Assembly: GCF_000220395.1 (NCBI RefSeq)
Contig: NW_004085981.1
Span: forward strand, 1 to 31,346
DNA from: Ichthyophthirius multifiliis
Taxonomy: Eukaryota > Ciliophora > Oligohymenophorea > Hymenostomatida
Direction of reading: 5' to 3'
DNA length: 31,346 nucleotides
Made by a program: the position numbers and the translations under genes. Below the pieces are notes generated by a model. That model saw only the letters and a list, made by a program, of their open reading frames with translations. It did no database searches and was not told where the DNA came from. Below are positions 1 to 11,832 of this stretch, piece by piece (the stretch's first letter is position 1; the number at the start of each line of letters is the position of its first letter).

Positions 1-21
1 ATATATATATATAAATATATA

Positions 22-53
<32 letters not shown>

Positions 54-900
54 TAAATCAGCAAATATATTATTTATAATTTTTTATTTATATTTTTTCT
101 TAATATATTTTAATTTTTTTTTTATTTATATATTTATATTTTTTCTTTGTAATCGTTTTAAAAATTAAAAAATTTAATAATTTTTATAAATATAATAAAT
201 TAATTTCGTTTTTTTTATTTATTATTTTTCAATATTTATCTTTTAAATCAGTTTAAATATATATTTTTTAGTTTTTTATAGAATATTAATTTTTTTTATA
301 TAAAATTTTTAAATATTTATATTGTCTATATATTTTTTTAAAATTATTTTATAGTTTTAAATATAAATTTAAATTTAAAAATCATATAATTTATTTAAGT
401 TTATAAAGTAAATAATATAATTAGATTTAAAATTTTATTAAAAAATATATTATATTTAAGAATAATTAAAATAGATTTTAATAATTTGAAGAACCAATTA
501 GTTTTTAATATTTCAAACACAGTATAATTATTTTATTATTATATAAAAACTTAAATTCATAAATATATATTCATTATAAATTTTCTTTACTATTTAAATA
601 TTTATATTTTTTTAGAATTTTTATTGTTTTAATATTAATTAATAAAAATTTATATATTATTTATAATATTTTACTAAAAACAAAAAATATATATTTATAA
701 TTTATTAAAAAATAATAAGAATTATAAAAATATTTTTAAAAAATTATTTTCATTATTAATAAAAAAAATATTAAGATTATCTATATTATATATATTGATA
801 AACATATTTTTTTTTTTTTTATAATATAAAGCGAAAAAAAAATATTTTTATAAAAAAATACAAAATTTAATCAAAACTTTTAATCTTAAACAAAAATAAA
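1..900. other. AT-rich intergenic DNA with a TA microsatellite
   Basis: The first 53 bases are an imperfect TA dinucleotide array. The rest is A/T homopolymers and short TA runs with no frame that reads like protein on either strand. It lies upstream of the YIPF6-like gene and presumably holds its promoter, but no motif stands out. Confidence 0.7.
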
Positions 901-1775
901 ATGGATATAGAAAATACAGTTAATGGACTGACTTAATAAATGTAATCTTAAAAATAACCACATTAAAAAAAATAAAAAATTGCATCAACATTATAAGAAC
1001 CTGTTTCTGAAACAATAGTATGAAAATAAGCATATTAAAAAATAAAATAAAAAAGATAAGAGATTTAAGAATGATAGGATATAAATTAAAATATGTATTA
1101 TTTCCTAAAATGAGGGAAGAAGAAAAGCAAAATAAAAGTTTAAGAAATTGTAAAAATAAAAAAAAAAGAACTATTATTTTATTTTATACAAATTTATATT
1201 TTTATTAAAAAAGGGGATTTATGGGGTCCGTTGCTTTTATGTTTAAGTTTAGCAATGTATAAATATATAATTGAAATACAAAAAATATATGTAATTAAAA
1301 AAAGGACTTTAAGTATTGCATCATCATAATAAGCCGAAAAAGTATTTGCAATAATATTTATTTTAATATGGTCAGGAGCTGTAGTAATAACTTTAAATGC
1401 TAAATTACTAGGCGGAAAAATGTAAAAAATATATAAATAAAATATTATATATGTTAGTTATATTTTAATAAAAACAGATCTTTCTTTTAATCTGTATGTG
1501 TATTAGGTTATTGCATTTTCCCAATAAATATAGCCTCATTTATTAATTTATTTATTCCAGAAACTAAAGATATATTTATTTTGATTAAAGCTGGCATTTG
1601 TTTTATGAGTTTTATTTGGTCTACTAAAGGTAATTAAATATATTTTTTATTTTTAATTAAAAATAGCATCTGTACCTTTCATGAATACTCTTGTAAGTGA
1701 ATAAAAGAAATTATTAGCAGTTTATCCTGTTTTTTATTTTATTTATTTTTAAGTTGGTTTGCTTTAGTTGCTTGA
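901..1775 (+). CDS. YIPF6: YIPF6-like Yip1-domain Golgi membrane protein
   Basis: A multi-pass membrane protein of the Yip1 family, which in other eukaryotes sits in ER-Golgi membranes and binds Rab GTPases. Six exons give about 210 aa (human YIPF6 is about 236). Introns are 1018-1055, 1150-1213, 1257-1304, 1422-1477 and 1630-1666; that at 1257-1304 is 48 nt and open, so its removal is inferred from alignment to the family. Recognisable blocks in order are EPVSETI, RDLRMIGYKLKYVLFP, the family hallmark NWDLWGPLLLCLSLAM, VITLNAKLLGG, CVLGYCIFP and AVYPVFYF, followed by SWFALVA and TGA. The N-terminus is Gln-rich and cytosolic, and the rest is hydrophobic. One base seems to be missing in the T run near 1746-1750, where the frame changes just before SWFALVA. 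Identity with the family is clear; the last exon needs that one-base correction or an unseen splice. Confidence 0.88.
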
Positions 1776-2194
1776 TTTTATTAATAAATTTAATAATATT
1801 TTTAATTTTTATTTTTTTTCCCCAATATTAAACTATTACTTAAATTAAAATAAATAATTATTTAAAAATATATTAATTTTTTTGTTAAAGTATTATAAAT
1901 CTTTTTCTAAAATATTCTTTATATTTTAAAAAATAATATAAAAAATACTTAATTTCAATAAGAATATTTAAAGTTTTGTATTTATATATAGCTCTATTAT
2001 TATTAAATTAATTTAATTAGATATTATTTTATGTTTAAAGTATTTAAGATATATTTATATTTCCAATTTACAATTAAAACTATTTTTTTTACAAAATAAT
2101 CAAACTTCCCAATTTAAAAAAATAAACAATTTATTTTAAAAAATATAAATAATTTTTTTTAAAACAAAAAATTTTATTCCAAGGAGAACACAAT
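1776..2194. other. intergenic, nothing recognised
   Basis: A/T-only DNA after the YIPF6 stop. I see no gene or ordered repeat. Confidence 0.6.
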
Positions 2195-2708
2195 ATGAAA
2201 AAAATTATTAAAATTAAATATATAAAGTAAAGAAATATCTCCCAATATTATATTTTAAACTATAAAAATTAATAATTTTAGCAAAAAAATTAGATTAAAT
2301 ATAACACAATTTTTAAGATATGAACTTAAAGAAAATTTCGATAAACAATTAAAAACTAAAAGAATACATCATGATAGAGTAATTATAAAAGAACTATTTT
2401 TATCAAAATATATAAAAGTATAATAGTAAAAGAAAATGAATAAAGTCAAGAAATTTAACTTTATTTAAAAATTATCAATTTTTATTTTATTTTATATATT
2501 CATATAACATAAAAATCCTTTCTAAAAAAAATGGTTTAAAAAAAGCTATCATATACTAAAAAATTTTTCTAAGAAAAATAAAAGAGGAAATACTTCTTAT
2601 AAACTGTAACAAATAAATTTTATTTATATAAATAAAGAACAAAAATGTATTTTTTTTTTAAGTTTTCATCTATATCCTTTCGAATTTAACAATTTTAATG
2701 ACTTTTGA
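2195..2708 (+). CDS. weak two-exon ORF, unrecognised
   Basis: This is a speculative gene. An ATG at 2195 opens a short exon with a plausible GT-AG intron at 2227-2281, after which the frame stays open to TGA at 2706-2708, for about 150 aa. The segment has a little more G and C than the surrounding DNA and reads as a basic, Lys/Asn/Gln-rich protein (for example RYELKENFDKQLKTKR, then GNTSYKLQQINFIYINKE). I recognise no domain. Because only TGA stops translation and TGA is rare in such AT-rich DNA, an ORF of this size can arise by chance. It could equally be eroded coding sequence from a mobile element. Confidence 0.2.
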
Positions 2709-3213
2709 AAAAAAAAAAGTACTTTTTTGTTACATCTACTCAAAAATAGAATAAGTCTTATTAATACTAATGACTGTATATAAAGTTTTTATCCAAGCCT
2801 TTTATTAAGTTTCTTTTTAATGCTTTTTAAATAATTAATATAGAATTGATAAAATATAAATGAACTATCAATTTTATAAAGGTTCCTTCTTTATCAAAAA
2901 TACTTTTTAATTATTAAAAAAAAAAATTATTCTAAATAAAATTTAACAAATATTTTTAAGAATATTATTCTATATTTTTGTTATATTTAAAGAATGATTA
3001 TTCGTTGTAAATGGCTAATTATTTTTTAATATTATTAAAGATTTTTAATTACTTTTTAATTAAAATTTTAGAATATAAATAGCAATAATTAAGTTATTAA
3101 AAAAATAATAATAAATAACATTATTTAATTTTTATATTAAAAATATTTTAAGAAAGTTTTAAAAAAATATATTAATATATGTATTTATTAATAATATTTA
3201 TTAACTTCTATAG
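2709..3213. other. intergenic, nothing firm
   Basis: Long A/T runs. The minus strand between about 2640 and 2890 has some protein-like stretches without a recognisable motif, possibly further eroded element sequence. Confidence 0.45.
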
Positions 3214-3246
<33 letters not shown>

Positions 3247-3850
3247 AAAATTTAAAAAGAAACTTTTTTTATTTTTCATTTCATTAATAATGATTAATTT
3301 ATTTTTTAAAAATAATTTTGTTATTTACTTAAGAATTAATATTAATAATAAGTCTTTTGTTATTAACTGACTTATTTTTTCAATTAAGATATTATTTAAA
3401 GGCAAAATTATTATTTGCTATATTTACATTTCTATTACCTTCCCCTTCTTATTTTTATTATTCTTTACTTAAACTCGAGTATCTTTTCTTTAGTATATCT
3501 TTACTTTTTTAGGCCCCTTCGAACATTTAATCCAAATCTTTTATTGTTAATAAATTTTTATTGATTTATTTTTATTCCAAAGCCTAAATTATTAATTATT
3601 TATCCTATGTAAGTTGTTAATTATTATGTGAATTCGGTCTAGTCTTCAAATTTATTGCAAACTATTTAAATATTTTCGGCATTATTGTTTTCTTTTATAT
3701 ATTAAAAATTTGTGAAGGTTTCGGAGGCTTTTATATATTTATTAAATTTAGTTATTTTATAGAATTATTAAGATTTTATTATATTATATTTTCTTTCTCA
3801 AAATAATTAAAATGAGGTGTTTTTACTCTAGAACTTGATAAATCAAATGA
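3214..3850 (-). mobile_element. 3' end of a degenerate non-LTR retrotransposon (LINE)
   Basis: On the minus strand one frame from about 3800 to 3310 reads like the part of a non-LTR reverse transcriptase after the catalytic loop. It has IQIVCNKFEDQTEFTQQL, then LGFGIKINQQKF, which resembles the family pattern of a hydrophobic strand, a helix and 'yGlkiN..Kt'. A basic thumb-like segment follows (RFGLNVRRGLKKQRYTKEK, then ILEFKQRIIKIRRGR). The catalytic YADD is not preserved; AENIQIV stands where it is expected. A TGA interrupts the frame near 3800 and nothing convincing lies further upstream, as in a 5'-truncated copy. Downstream in the element's own orientation is a run of 26 T on the plus strand (3214-3239), that is, a poly(A) tail. 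Base composition is less extreme than in the flanks. The LINE call rests on remembered family patterns and not on an alignment. Confidence 0.45.
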
Positions 3851-4380
3851 TTGTTTTAAATTTTAATTGCTTTTTTTCATATTATTTTAAAAAAAGTCTT
3901 TAGGAAATGCGTTTATGTTATTTTTTATCATTATTTTTCTTTTTTAACTATATTTTTTACATACATTTTTTTTTATTGTATTATTTTTTTTACATACACA
4001 AATAAGTCATTATTACATCTAAATGTGTATTATAATTAATCTAAATTTGGTTATATTGATTAATGTTTTTTTGCATTCATTTTTATTTATTTTATTTTTT
4101 TAAAAAATAAAATTATTTTTGGTTTTTAAAATTTTCCTACTTTCAATTAATATATATTTTTTTTTAAAAAAAAAAAAGTTATTATTAATTAATTTATTTA
4201 AAAATAATAAAAATTAAAAAAATACGTTTAAAAAGTAAAAATAAATTAAAAATAATAAATTAAAAATAAAATATTAGATATTTCAATCAAATAATAAAAA
4301 AAAAAATCTGATCTAAAAAAAAAAAAAAAAATCATAGAAAAAAAATAAAAACAATTTTTTTTAAAAAAAAAACAAATAAT
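3851..4380. other. intergenic upstream of the proteasome gene
   Basis: T-rich then A-rich runs, grading into the A-rich leader just before the PSMA4 start. The first part may be eroded LINE sequence. No distinct promoter motif was seen. Confidence 0.5.
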
Positions 4381-5139
4381 ATGTCAAGAAGATACGACTA
4401 AAAAACCACCACATTCAATAAAGAAGGAAAATTACTCCAAGTTCAATATGCAATAGAAGCTATAAATAAGACCGGTAGTGCCATCGGAATTTTGACCAAA
4501 GAAGGTATTGCCTTAGCAACCGAAAAGCTTGATGTAAGCTTTTTACTTGAAGCTTCTAAAACGTCCGAAAAGATATTTGCAGTTGACAATCATTTATATG
4601 CAGTAGTAAATGGATTAACAGCTGATGCTAATTACTTAATAGACACCGCCCGTGTCGAAGCCTAGAGGTACAAATACGCCTACGGAGGTGAAAATATGCC
4701 TATAGAATAATTAATAGTCCGTGTATGTGATATTAAATAATCTTATACATAAATAGGAGGTTTAAGACCTTTTGGTGCAGCATTCCTATTCGCTGGTTAC
4801 GATAGACATTTCGGCTATTAATTATACTCTACAGATCCTTCAGGAAACTATGCAGGATGGAAAGCTACAGCTATTGGACAAAATAATTCCGCGGCAAACG
4901 TATTCCTTAAATCTGAGTATAAAGAAACACTCAGCCTTAAAGAAGGAACAAATCTTGCTTTAAAAGCACTAGTAAAAACTATGGATACAGCCTCGCCTTC
5001 TGCTAAAAAAATAGAAGTCGTAGTTATTTCAATGAATGAAAGAAGTAAATAAGTAAAAGGAAAAAGCTATTCAGAAGGGGAAATTGAATAATTATTAAAG
5101 GATAATGGATTCAATGTTGAAAAAATGTAGGTTGAATGA
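4381..5139 (+). CDS. PSMA4: 20S proteasome subunit alpha type-4
   Basis: Intronless gene for a 252-aa subunit of the outer alpha ring of the 20S proteasome, which gates and positions the catalytic beta rings. The start is fixed by MSRRYDQKTTTFNKEGKLLQ, a near-exact match to the alpha-4 N-terminal signature with the gating Tyr-Asp, followed by VQYAIEAI. Further landmarks are TGSAIGILTKEGIALATE, SEKIFAVDNHLYAVVNG, QLIVRVCDIKQSYTQ, GGLRPFGAAFLFAGYDRHFG and STDPSGNYAGWKATAIGQNN, all in the positions seen in human PSMA4. The C-terminus is shorter than the human one and lacks its long Lys/Glu tail, ending in EKMQVE. At least ten in-frame TAA/TAG codons fall where Gln is acceptable, making this the best single proof of the genetic code used here. 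Its GC is clearly above the flanks, as expected for a highly expressed gene. Confidence 0.98.
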
Positions 5140-5281
5140 TATGTCTTTTTTTTTAAATAAAAAAATTATATATATATTTATTTATTTTATAATTTTTTTA
5201 TTTTAAAATTATTAAAATATTATATGCTTTTATTTATAATATTTCTTAGATAATATAATATTTATATATATTTTTTAAAAG

Positions 5282-5285
<4 letters not shown>

Positions 5286-5319
<34 letters not shown>
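5286..5319. repeat. TA microsatellite
   Basis: A perfect TA dinucleotide run of about 34 bases in the short spacer between two convergent genes. Confidence 0.85.
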
Positions 5320-5325
<6 letters not shown>

Positions 5326-5346
5326 TATAAATATATAATAATTTCA

Positions 5347-7914
5347 TCATTATTATAGCATTTTTTCTAAATTTTTTAACTACTACTTATGTTAGCTATT
5401 AATATTTATAAATAAAATAAATTTATATATTTAATATTATACTCCATAAGTTATTGAATTTAAAGTTAACTTTTTGCTCTTTATTAAGAAAGATTTTTTT
5501 CTATTTTTTATTTTTCTTTTGTATTTTTGATATCATTTAAAGTTTGTTCGCGTTTATATTCATTTATTTATTCCTATTCTAGTATTCTTAACATTTCTAC
5601 ATTTTGCTTCTATTTAGTTTCTTCAATTAATTTAATTAACTCTTTTTAATCTAAATTAATTTTCTTGTTTTCATTATTAACATTAACTTTATACAATAAA
5701 AACAAATATAATATTTAAATAATTTTATAAATTTTGTTTACTTTTTTTAACTTTAACTATTGTTTTTTCTTATTATATATTGTTTTATTATTTTTCTATA
5801 GATTATTATTTTAATTGATCATCAGATAATAAAGTATTACTTTAATTATTTCTATAACTTTTATTATCTAAAAAAAAAAATTAAAAATATGTAAATATAT
5901 ATATATATATATAAATAACTTCTTTTTAATGAAGCGGATAGAATTTTCTTTTTTTATTATTTATTAGTTGTTTATTCTTCTTAAGTAACTGAAAAGTTTG
6001 TATTTTTAAATTAAGAAAGTACTTCATTAGGTTCAATTTTTCCATATTTAACTTTTTCCATTTATTATTAAATATATTACTTTTATTAAATAATTTATTA
6101 TCTCATTATTTTTCTTTATTCTAAAAGGTCATCTTTTTATTTTTACATAATTTCAGCCCTTTACATTTTATCTTATATTGATTATAATAATTTATCTTTT
6201 TCCCAATTTTATTTCCTCTACATTCTTTTAACTGTTTCTTTTCTTTCGATTCGAATAATGTTAAAATAATTTGCTTTGTCTAATAATTCTTCTTTTAATT
6301 TTTCTTAAATTTTATAAACATTATTCTCTTTCTCTTAAAATTTATTGACATATAGCTATGTTTTTTCTATTAGTAACTTTTCGTTATTTTCTTATACCAT
6401 TTTTCGCTGTTTTTCGTTTTCTAAATCTCTAAGTTTCTATATTCTGAATTCTTCTTCTTATTCTTTTTGGAGAATTTTTCTTCTTTGTTCTACTTCTTCT
6501 AATCTTCTAATATAATTAAGTTTTTTTTATTCTTCTATTTCTTATGTATTCTTTAAAACCTAAGAAATTAGTAATTTATGCATTTCTGCCTATTTTTAAT
6601 TTTATAAAATTCTATGCTCTTTTTCTTTTTCGAATTATATTTTTTTCCTTTCATTTACCAATTATTTCTATTAAAATTCTTCTTTTATTCTCTATATATC
6701 TTATTCGTTTTTTTATTTTACAAAAAGAAGTTTTTCTTCTTATTATTTCCTTTTTAATTCAGATTCTATAGCTTTTTATTATTATTTTTCTTCTAAAATC
6801 TATTTTTATATTTTATAAATATTTTTATTATGATAAATTTGAATGATTTTTGTTTATTTTATAAATAAAAATTACTTATGCTCTAATTTAATTGCTTTTT
6901 TCCATTTCTTCCTTTTTTTTGAGTATAATTTCTTCTTATTATTTTAATTTTTCTTATGTAGATTTTTTAAACTATTCTTATTTAATTTTTCTTTATTCTT
7001 CTTTTTAAAGAAGTATCATTAAATGCTCTTATTTTCGTTATTCTTCTTATTTTTATCTTTCATTTTCCCTTTATTCATTTTCAATTTCTTTTTATTTTAA
7101 AAGCTCTAGTTCTTTTTAAGTTCTTAATTATTTTTCTAATTCCATTTTATGACGAACTTCTTCTTACTAATTTTTTTTTTTTTATTTTTTATTTTTTTAT
7201 TTTTACTTTTTTTTTCTTTTCTTAAATTTCTTAAAGTCTTTATTACTCTTTTAGTTTTTCAAGTTATATTTTTTCTTCATTTTATTTTTTTATTTATTAA
7301 ATTTTTATTTCTTAATCCATCATTTGTTCAATTTCTTTTTACTTATTTTTTTTTTTTTTAAATAAAAATAAAAACTATATTATTTACTTATCTGAATTTT
7401 ATTTTTTCTAATTATCTTTTTTCCATTTCAATCATTGAAGAATTCTCACCTTTTGTCAAACTTCCGAATTAACTTCCTCCTTAAGTAGAATACTAAAAAA
7501 AACAAAAATAAATACATTATGCTAAAATAATACTTTTGCATGTCCATTTGAATCAAATACACATATTCCCTTATTTTATTCTTCTATTATTAATAGTCGT
7601 TCTTCTTTGGCTTTTTAAACTAATTATTTTCTTTTTTTTTCATAATTTTACAGCTTTATTTCAAGATGCTTTTTATCTGTAATTTTATCGGGATATATAA
7701 TCTTCATATCATCTAATGATTTTACTATTAATTCATCTGGAACTATTCCTTATCGACGACAAGCTTCTATTGAACGTGGACTGTTTATAATTGGTAATTT
7801 ATTTGAGTTTTCATTGAAATTTTCAAGATTTATAATTCCTTCCTATTTTATATATATATATTTTTTCTTTCTCTTACATTTTTTTATATTACATACGTTG
7901 TTATTTTATTTCAT
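5347..7914 (-). CDS. large coiled-coil protein with CCDC177-like N-terminal motif
   Basis: Nine exons encode 712 aa, and the exon lengths sum to a whole number of codons ending at TGA 5349-5347. Introns are 7896-7843, 7515-7493 (23 nt), 7387-7342, 7206-7167, 6875-6800, 5919-5868, 5741-5651 and 5442-5396. The N-terminus carries INSPRSIEACRRQGIVPDEL, a motif I associate with CCDC177 and many ciliate coiled-coil proteins. VKSLDDMKIIYPDKITDKK follows. Nearly everything else is Glu/Gln/Lys-rich heptad sequence typical of a long coiled coil, with a Ser/Asn-rich break near SYRNNQSNTLLSDDQ, and it ends in KNLEKMLQQ. A cytoskeletal or cilium-associated role would be typical of such proteins but is inferred only. 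The plus strand here is almost pure pyrimidine, and open frames on that strand are Phe/Leu/Ile-rich mirrors. Exon joins are well supported by frame; function is not. Confidence 0.8.
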
Positions 7915-8357
7915 TTATTTTGTTTAACTTTTTTATTTTCTTTAAGTTTCTATTTTAAAATAATATATAACTTATTATTTTATTTTTTTTATTGTTTAAT
8001 ATTATTAATAGATTGTTTTTTATTTTAAAATTTCTTTTTAGAATTAAGATTTTTTATTAATTTAATTTATTTTATTTTTTTTATAAAAAAAATAAAATAA
8101 AATGAAGGAAAATTAAAATAAAATAAATAAAATAAAAGTAAGTAGATAAAGTTTAAATGTAAAAAATAAAAAAATAAATATATTTATATATATTAATGAA
8201 TAAGTTACTTAAATTAAATAAAAAAATATAAATAAATAAGAATTATTTTTATTTATAAAAAAAATTATTTATATTTATTAAAAAAAAAAATATATATAAG
8301 TAAATAATAATATTTATAATAAATATAAAAATTATAAATATTAAATATAAAAATTAT

Positions 8358-8403
<46 letters not shown>

Positions 8404-9013
8404 TTATATATTTATTTAATGTTATATTTTACTTTTTATTATTATAATTTATTTATACATTATTTTTAATAAAAACAAATAATATTATTTAAATAAAACA
8501 TTATAAATAATCTTAATATATATACAAAAAATACTTTAAATTTCAAATTTATACTTTTAAAAGATAAACGAAAAAATTAATAATTAACACTTAATTAAAA
8601 GGCTATTTATTCAAAAAAACTTATTCTAACTTAATATTAATTATAATAAACACAATTATATATATTATTTTAATTCAATAATGAAAATATATATTTATAT
8701 CCTTCCTGTAATAATTAAAAAATTTTATATACTATATAATATATTGCCAACAATAAATTTTTTTTTTTTTAGTAAGACTTCAAAACGAAATGTTTAGTAT
8801 ATAAAAAATAGAATTTTATATATAAGGACTTTGCAAATATATAAAAATCTATTATCTGATTTTAAACCCTAAAATATCGAAAATTAATTGTTTGTCAAAA
8901 TAAAAATAAGAATAGATATATTTTAAAAAGAATGATGATCATTTTAAATTTGAAATATTTTATATTTTATAATAAAAAAATATGTATTTTTGCACAAATA
9001 AAACATTAAAAAT
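7915..9013. other. intergenic, TA-rich
   Basis: Lies between the start of the coiled-coil gene and the stop of the kinase-like gene. It has a TA array at about 8367-8392 and many short A/T runs. I found no gene or structured RNA. Confidence 0.6.
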
Positions 9014-10371
9014 TCATTTTAAATATTCTTCCCCAAAATCCCTTTAAGTACTATCTATTCTAAAGAAGAAATTTTATTTAAATTTAATCTCTTTTTTTTA
9101 ACTTTTATTTTAAATTTCCTATTTATCTTTAATGAAGCTACTTTTCATTTATCCGATACTATTTTCAATATACTACCTAACAATTTATTTCTAACTAAAA
9201 ATTTCCTTCATACAAACATTATTTTAAGAGTATTTTTTTTTCTTTTCGGATATTATTTCCTTTTTTTTTTATTCAATTTTAATTTCGTTTGTTTTTTTTT
9301 AATTTTCTAAATTAATTGATAAAGGCCTAAATTTATAATCTGGAGATTCTTCACAGTCTTTAATTCTTTTTTAAATAGTGAAATACAAACAGAATGGATT
9401 ATATTATTTTTCGTAGTTTTTTTCGGTAAAAAAAATAAAACTTTTAAAATTCTTGTCTTTATCTTCTTAAAATTTATCTAATAAAGTACTTTTTAATATA
9501 ATTATTAATTTAATTTTGTAATGTTTATAATTTTTAATTTATTTTAAATTTATTTTTTACATTATTTCCCTTTTATCGTGGTTTTTCTAAAGCATTTTCT
9601 CTATATATTACACTAATTCCCTTGAATATACACTACTTAAGCTTTTTATATTTTTATTAATTATATTATAAGACAATATATTTTTGTTTTTTCCTTAAAA
9701 AGGCATTTAAAATTCGCAAATATAATATAAAAGAATCCCACAAGCCCATATATCTACCTTAAAATAAATATAATTTATTATATATATAATAAAAATGTGA
9801 CTTTATTATTCAATATCCCTTACTATTTTAATATTTCAGGCGCCCAATATTATTAAGAGCCTATTTATTCACCTTTAATTGCCGAATAAGCTTATGAGAA
9901 TTTTGAAAGACAAAAATCTCCAATTTTCAATTAATTTTAAGAACTTATAAAAACATTCGAAGACTTGATGTTTTTATGAATGATATTTTTTGAATGCAAA
10001 TAGGAAATTCCTTATTAAATATTTTTCGCAAAAATTTTAATTTGGTTTTCACAAAAAGACTTCTTTTAATTATTCATTTCTTAAACTTTTTTTTCTATAT
10101 CCCCATTTTCCATATATTCCATTATTATATTTAATGCATTTGTTTCTAAAAATACTGCAAAATGCTTTATTATATTATCGTTTTCTAAAAAGATTATTTA
10201 TTAGGTTTCTTTCATTGATTCTTCTATTTGTTTTTGGGATAAATTTTTTATGTTTATTTTCTTTATAGCATATATCTTTTTAGTTTCATTATGAGTTGCA
10301 TTATATACTGTGCTAAATTCGCCTTTTCCTATTTCAAAGTTTATAGTAAAATTTTAGAGAGTATATTACAT
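9014..10371 (-). CDS. NEK-like protein kinase, probable pseudokinase
   Basis: Three exons (introns 9801-9758 and 9560-9489) give 413 aa. The N-terminal 260 or so residues are a kinase fold closest to the NIMA-related kinases. It has a Gly loop GKGEFSTV (15-22), the ATP lysine in IYAIKKINI (K37), SQKQIEESMKE as helix C, IIMEYMENGD at the hinge, GSQQYWAPEIL, and NNKVDIWACGILLYYICE in the NEK pattern. The active site is altered. The HRDLKxxN motif reads HKNIKSSN, so the catalytic Asp is Asn at residue 134 (codon 9972-9970), and DFG reads DFC (Asp152 kept, Gly replaced by Cys). With the catalytic base gone it is probably inactive or very weak and more likely a scaffold or allosteric partner. The C-terminal 150 residues are Lys-rich with no known domain. 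The 72-nt second intron is open in frame, so its removal is inferred. A single error at residue 134 cannot be excluded, though the second change argues against that. Confidence 0.85.
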
Positions 10372-11162
10372 ATAATTATTATTATATTAATTTTGTTTGT
10401 GGTATATATTTTAAGGTTTTTTTTTTTATTTATAACTATTTTGATGTTTTTTTTTCAATTAATATTTATTAATATTAAAAAATGATATAAATTTAAGGTT
10501 TTATATGATATGTTTAATATATGTTAGATTAAAATTAATTTTTTATAAAAAATTTATCGAAATTTAAATATAGGATTAAAATTTTATATATTTATATAAT
10601 TAATATAACAAATATAAATTTTTGTTATGTTTTTTAATTATAAAAATTTAAAAATATTATATTTCTTTTATATATAGGAAAATAAAATATTAAATATTAA
10701 TATATTAAAATATAAAAAAAATAAAAAAAATATAAATACATATATATATATAATTATATAAATATAAATATCTATATATTTGTGTTATTTTATTATATTT
10801 TATTTTGTAAAAACATTTATATTCAATATATATAATTTTTAAGTCTTAATATTTTATAAAATCTTTTAAAAGAAATTTTAACATTTACTGTTTTACTATT
10901 TATAAAGAATTTATGTTTATTAAAATATTAAATATTTTAAACTTAAAAATTTTCATATTTTGCATAATAATATTTTTTATTTTTTTAAAAATAAGAATCA
11001 TACAAGTAAAATTTTTTTTTTTATTCTTTTTTCTAATTTAATATAGTTATTTTAAAAATAATTAATTTTTTTTTTATTTTTTATATTGACATTTTTATTA
11101 ATATTTTAAGTGTCATTTAGTTATATAAATTTATATCTTTGAATTTGTAAAAATATTTTTCT

Positions 11163-11173
<11 letters not shown>

Positions 11174-11211
<38 letters not shown>
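11174..11211. repeat. TA microsatellite
   Basis: Perfect TA dinucleotide run of about 38 bases in the divergent intergenic region. Confidence 0.85.
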
Positions 11212-11213
<2 letters not shown>

Positions 11214-11832
11214 CAATATTTTAATACCAAAAATATTTTTATTTAAATAAAATATAAAAAATTATTTATTAATTATATAATAAAAATATATATTTAAATA
11301 TTAATAATTTATTATTTTCGATATATTTTTTAAATATATTAAAAAAAAAATATAAAATATAGTATTTATTTTATTTATCTAAAAGATATATAAATATTTA
11401 TTATATTTAAATATAATTTTAAAATAAATATTTTTTAATTAAAATAAATAAATTCAATATGTTAATTAATTAAATTTAAAATTAAAAATAAATATATATT
11501 TCTAAGTTAAAAATTAATACAGAAATATATAAACTAAATAATAAAATAAATAAAAAAAAAATTTAAATAAAATATTAAAAAAAATATCAAATATTAAAAA
11601 TAAATTAAAAAATCATATTATCTTTAAAAAAAAAAAATATATATATATATGTTCTTATATATTTCATATACTTTTTTTAAAAAAAAATTAAAAAATGCAT
11701 ATATATATATACTACATATCATCATTCAATCCTTATATAAAACTTAAATTAAAAAGCATAAAACTATTTGCCAAACAAATTGTATATTATGGATTAATTC
11801 TTATATTAATTTTTTTGTTTAAATTTATATAT

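Noticed and set aside
1-53. Terminal TA array as a possible telomere or end repeat
   Set aside because: Ciliate telomeres of this group are G-rich (CCCCAA/TTGGGG type). No such repeat is present and similar TA arrays occur throughout the window.
3420-3832. Plus-strand hydrophobic open frame over the LINE region (GLVFKFIANYLNIF and similar)
   Set aside because: It is open only because TGA is rare here. The minus strand gives the recognisable RT-like pattern and the matching poly(A) tail.
6544-7361. Plus-strand Phe/Leu/Ile-rich open frames resembling membrane proteins
   Set aside because: They mirror the Glu/Lys/Gln-rich coiled-coil coding on the minus strand. The plus strand is simply pyrimidine-rich there.
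10291-10485. Plus-strand hydrophobic frame at the start of the NEK-like gene
   Set aside because: Antisense to the kinase N-terminus and continues into T-rich intergenic DNA.
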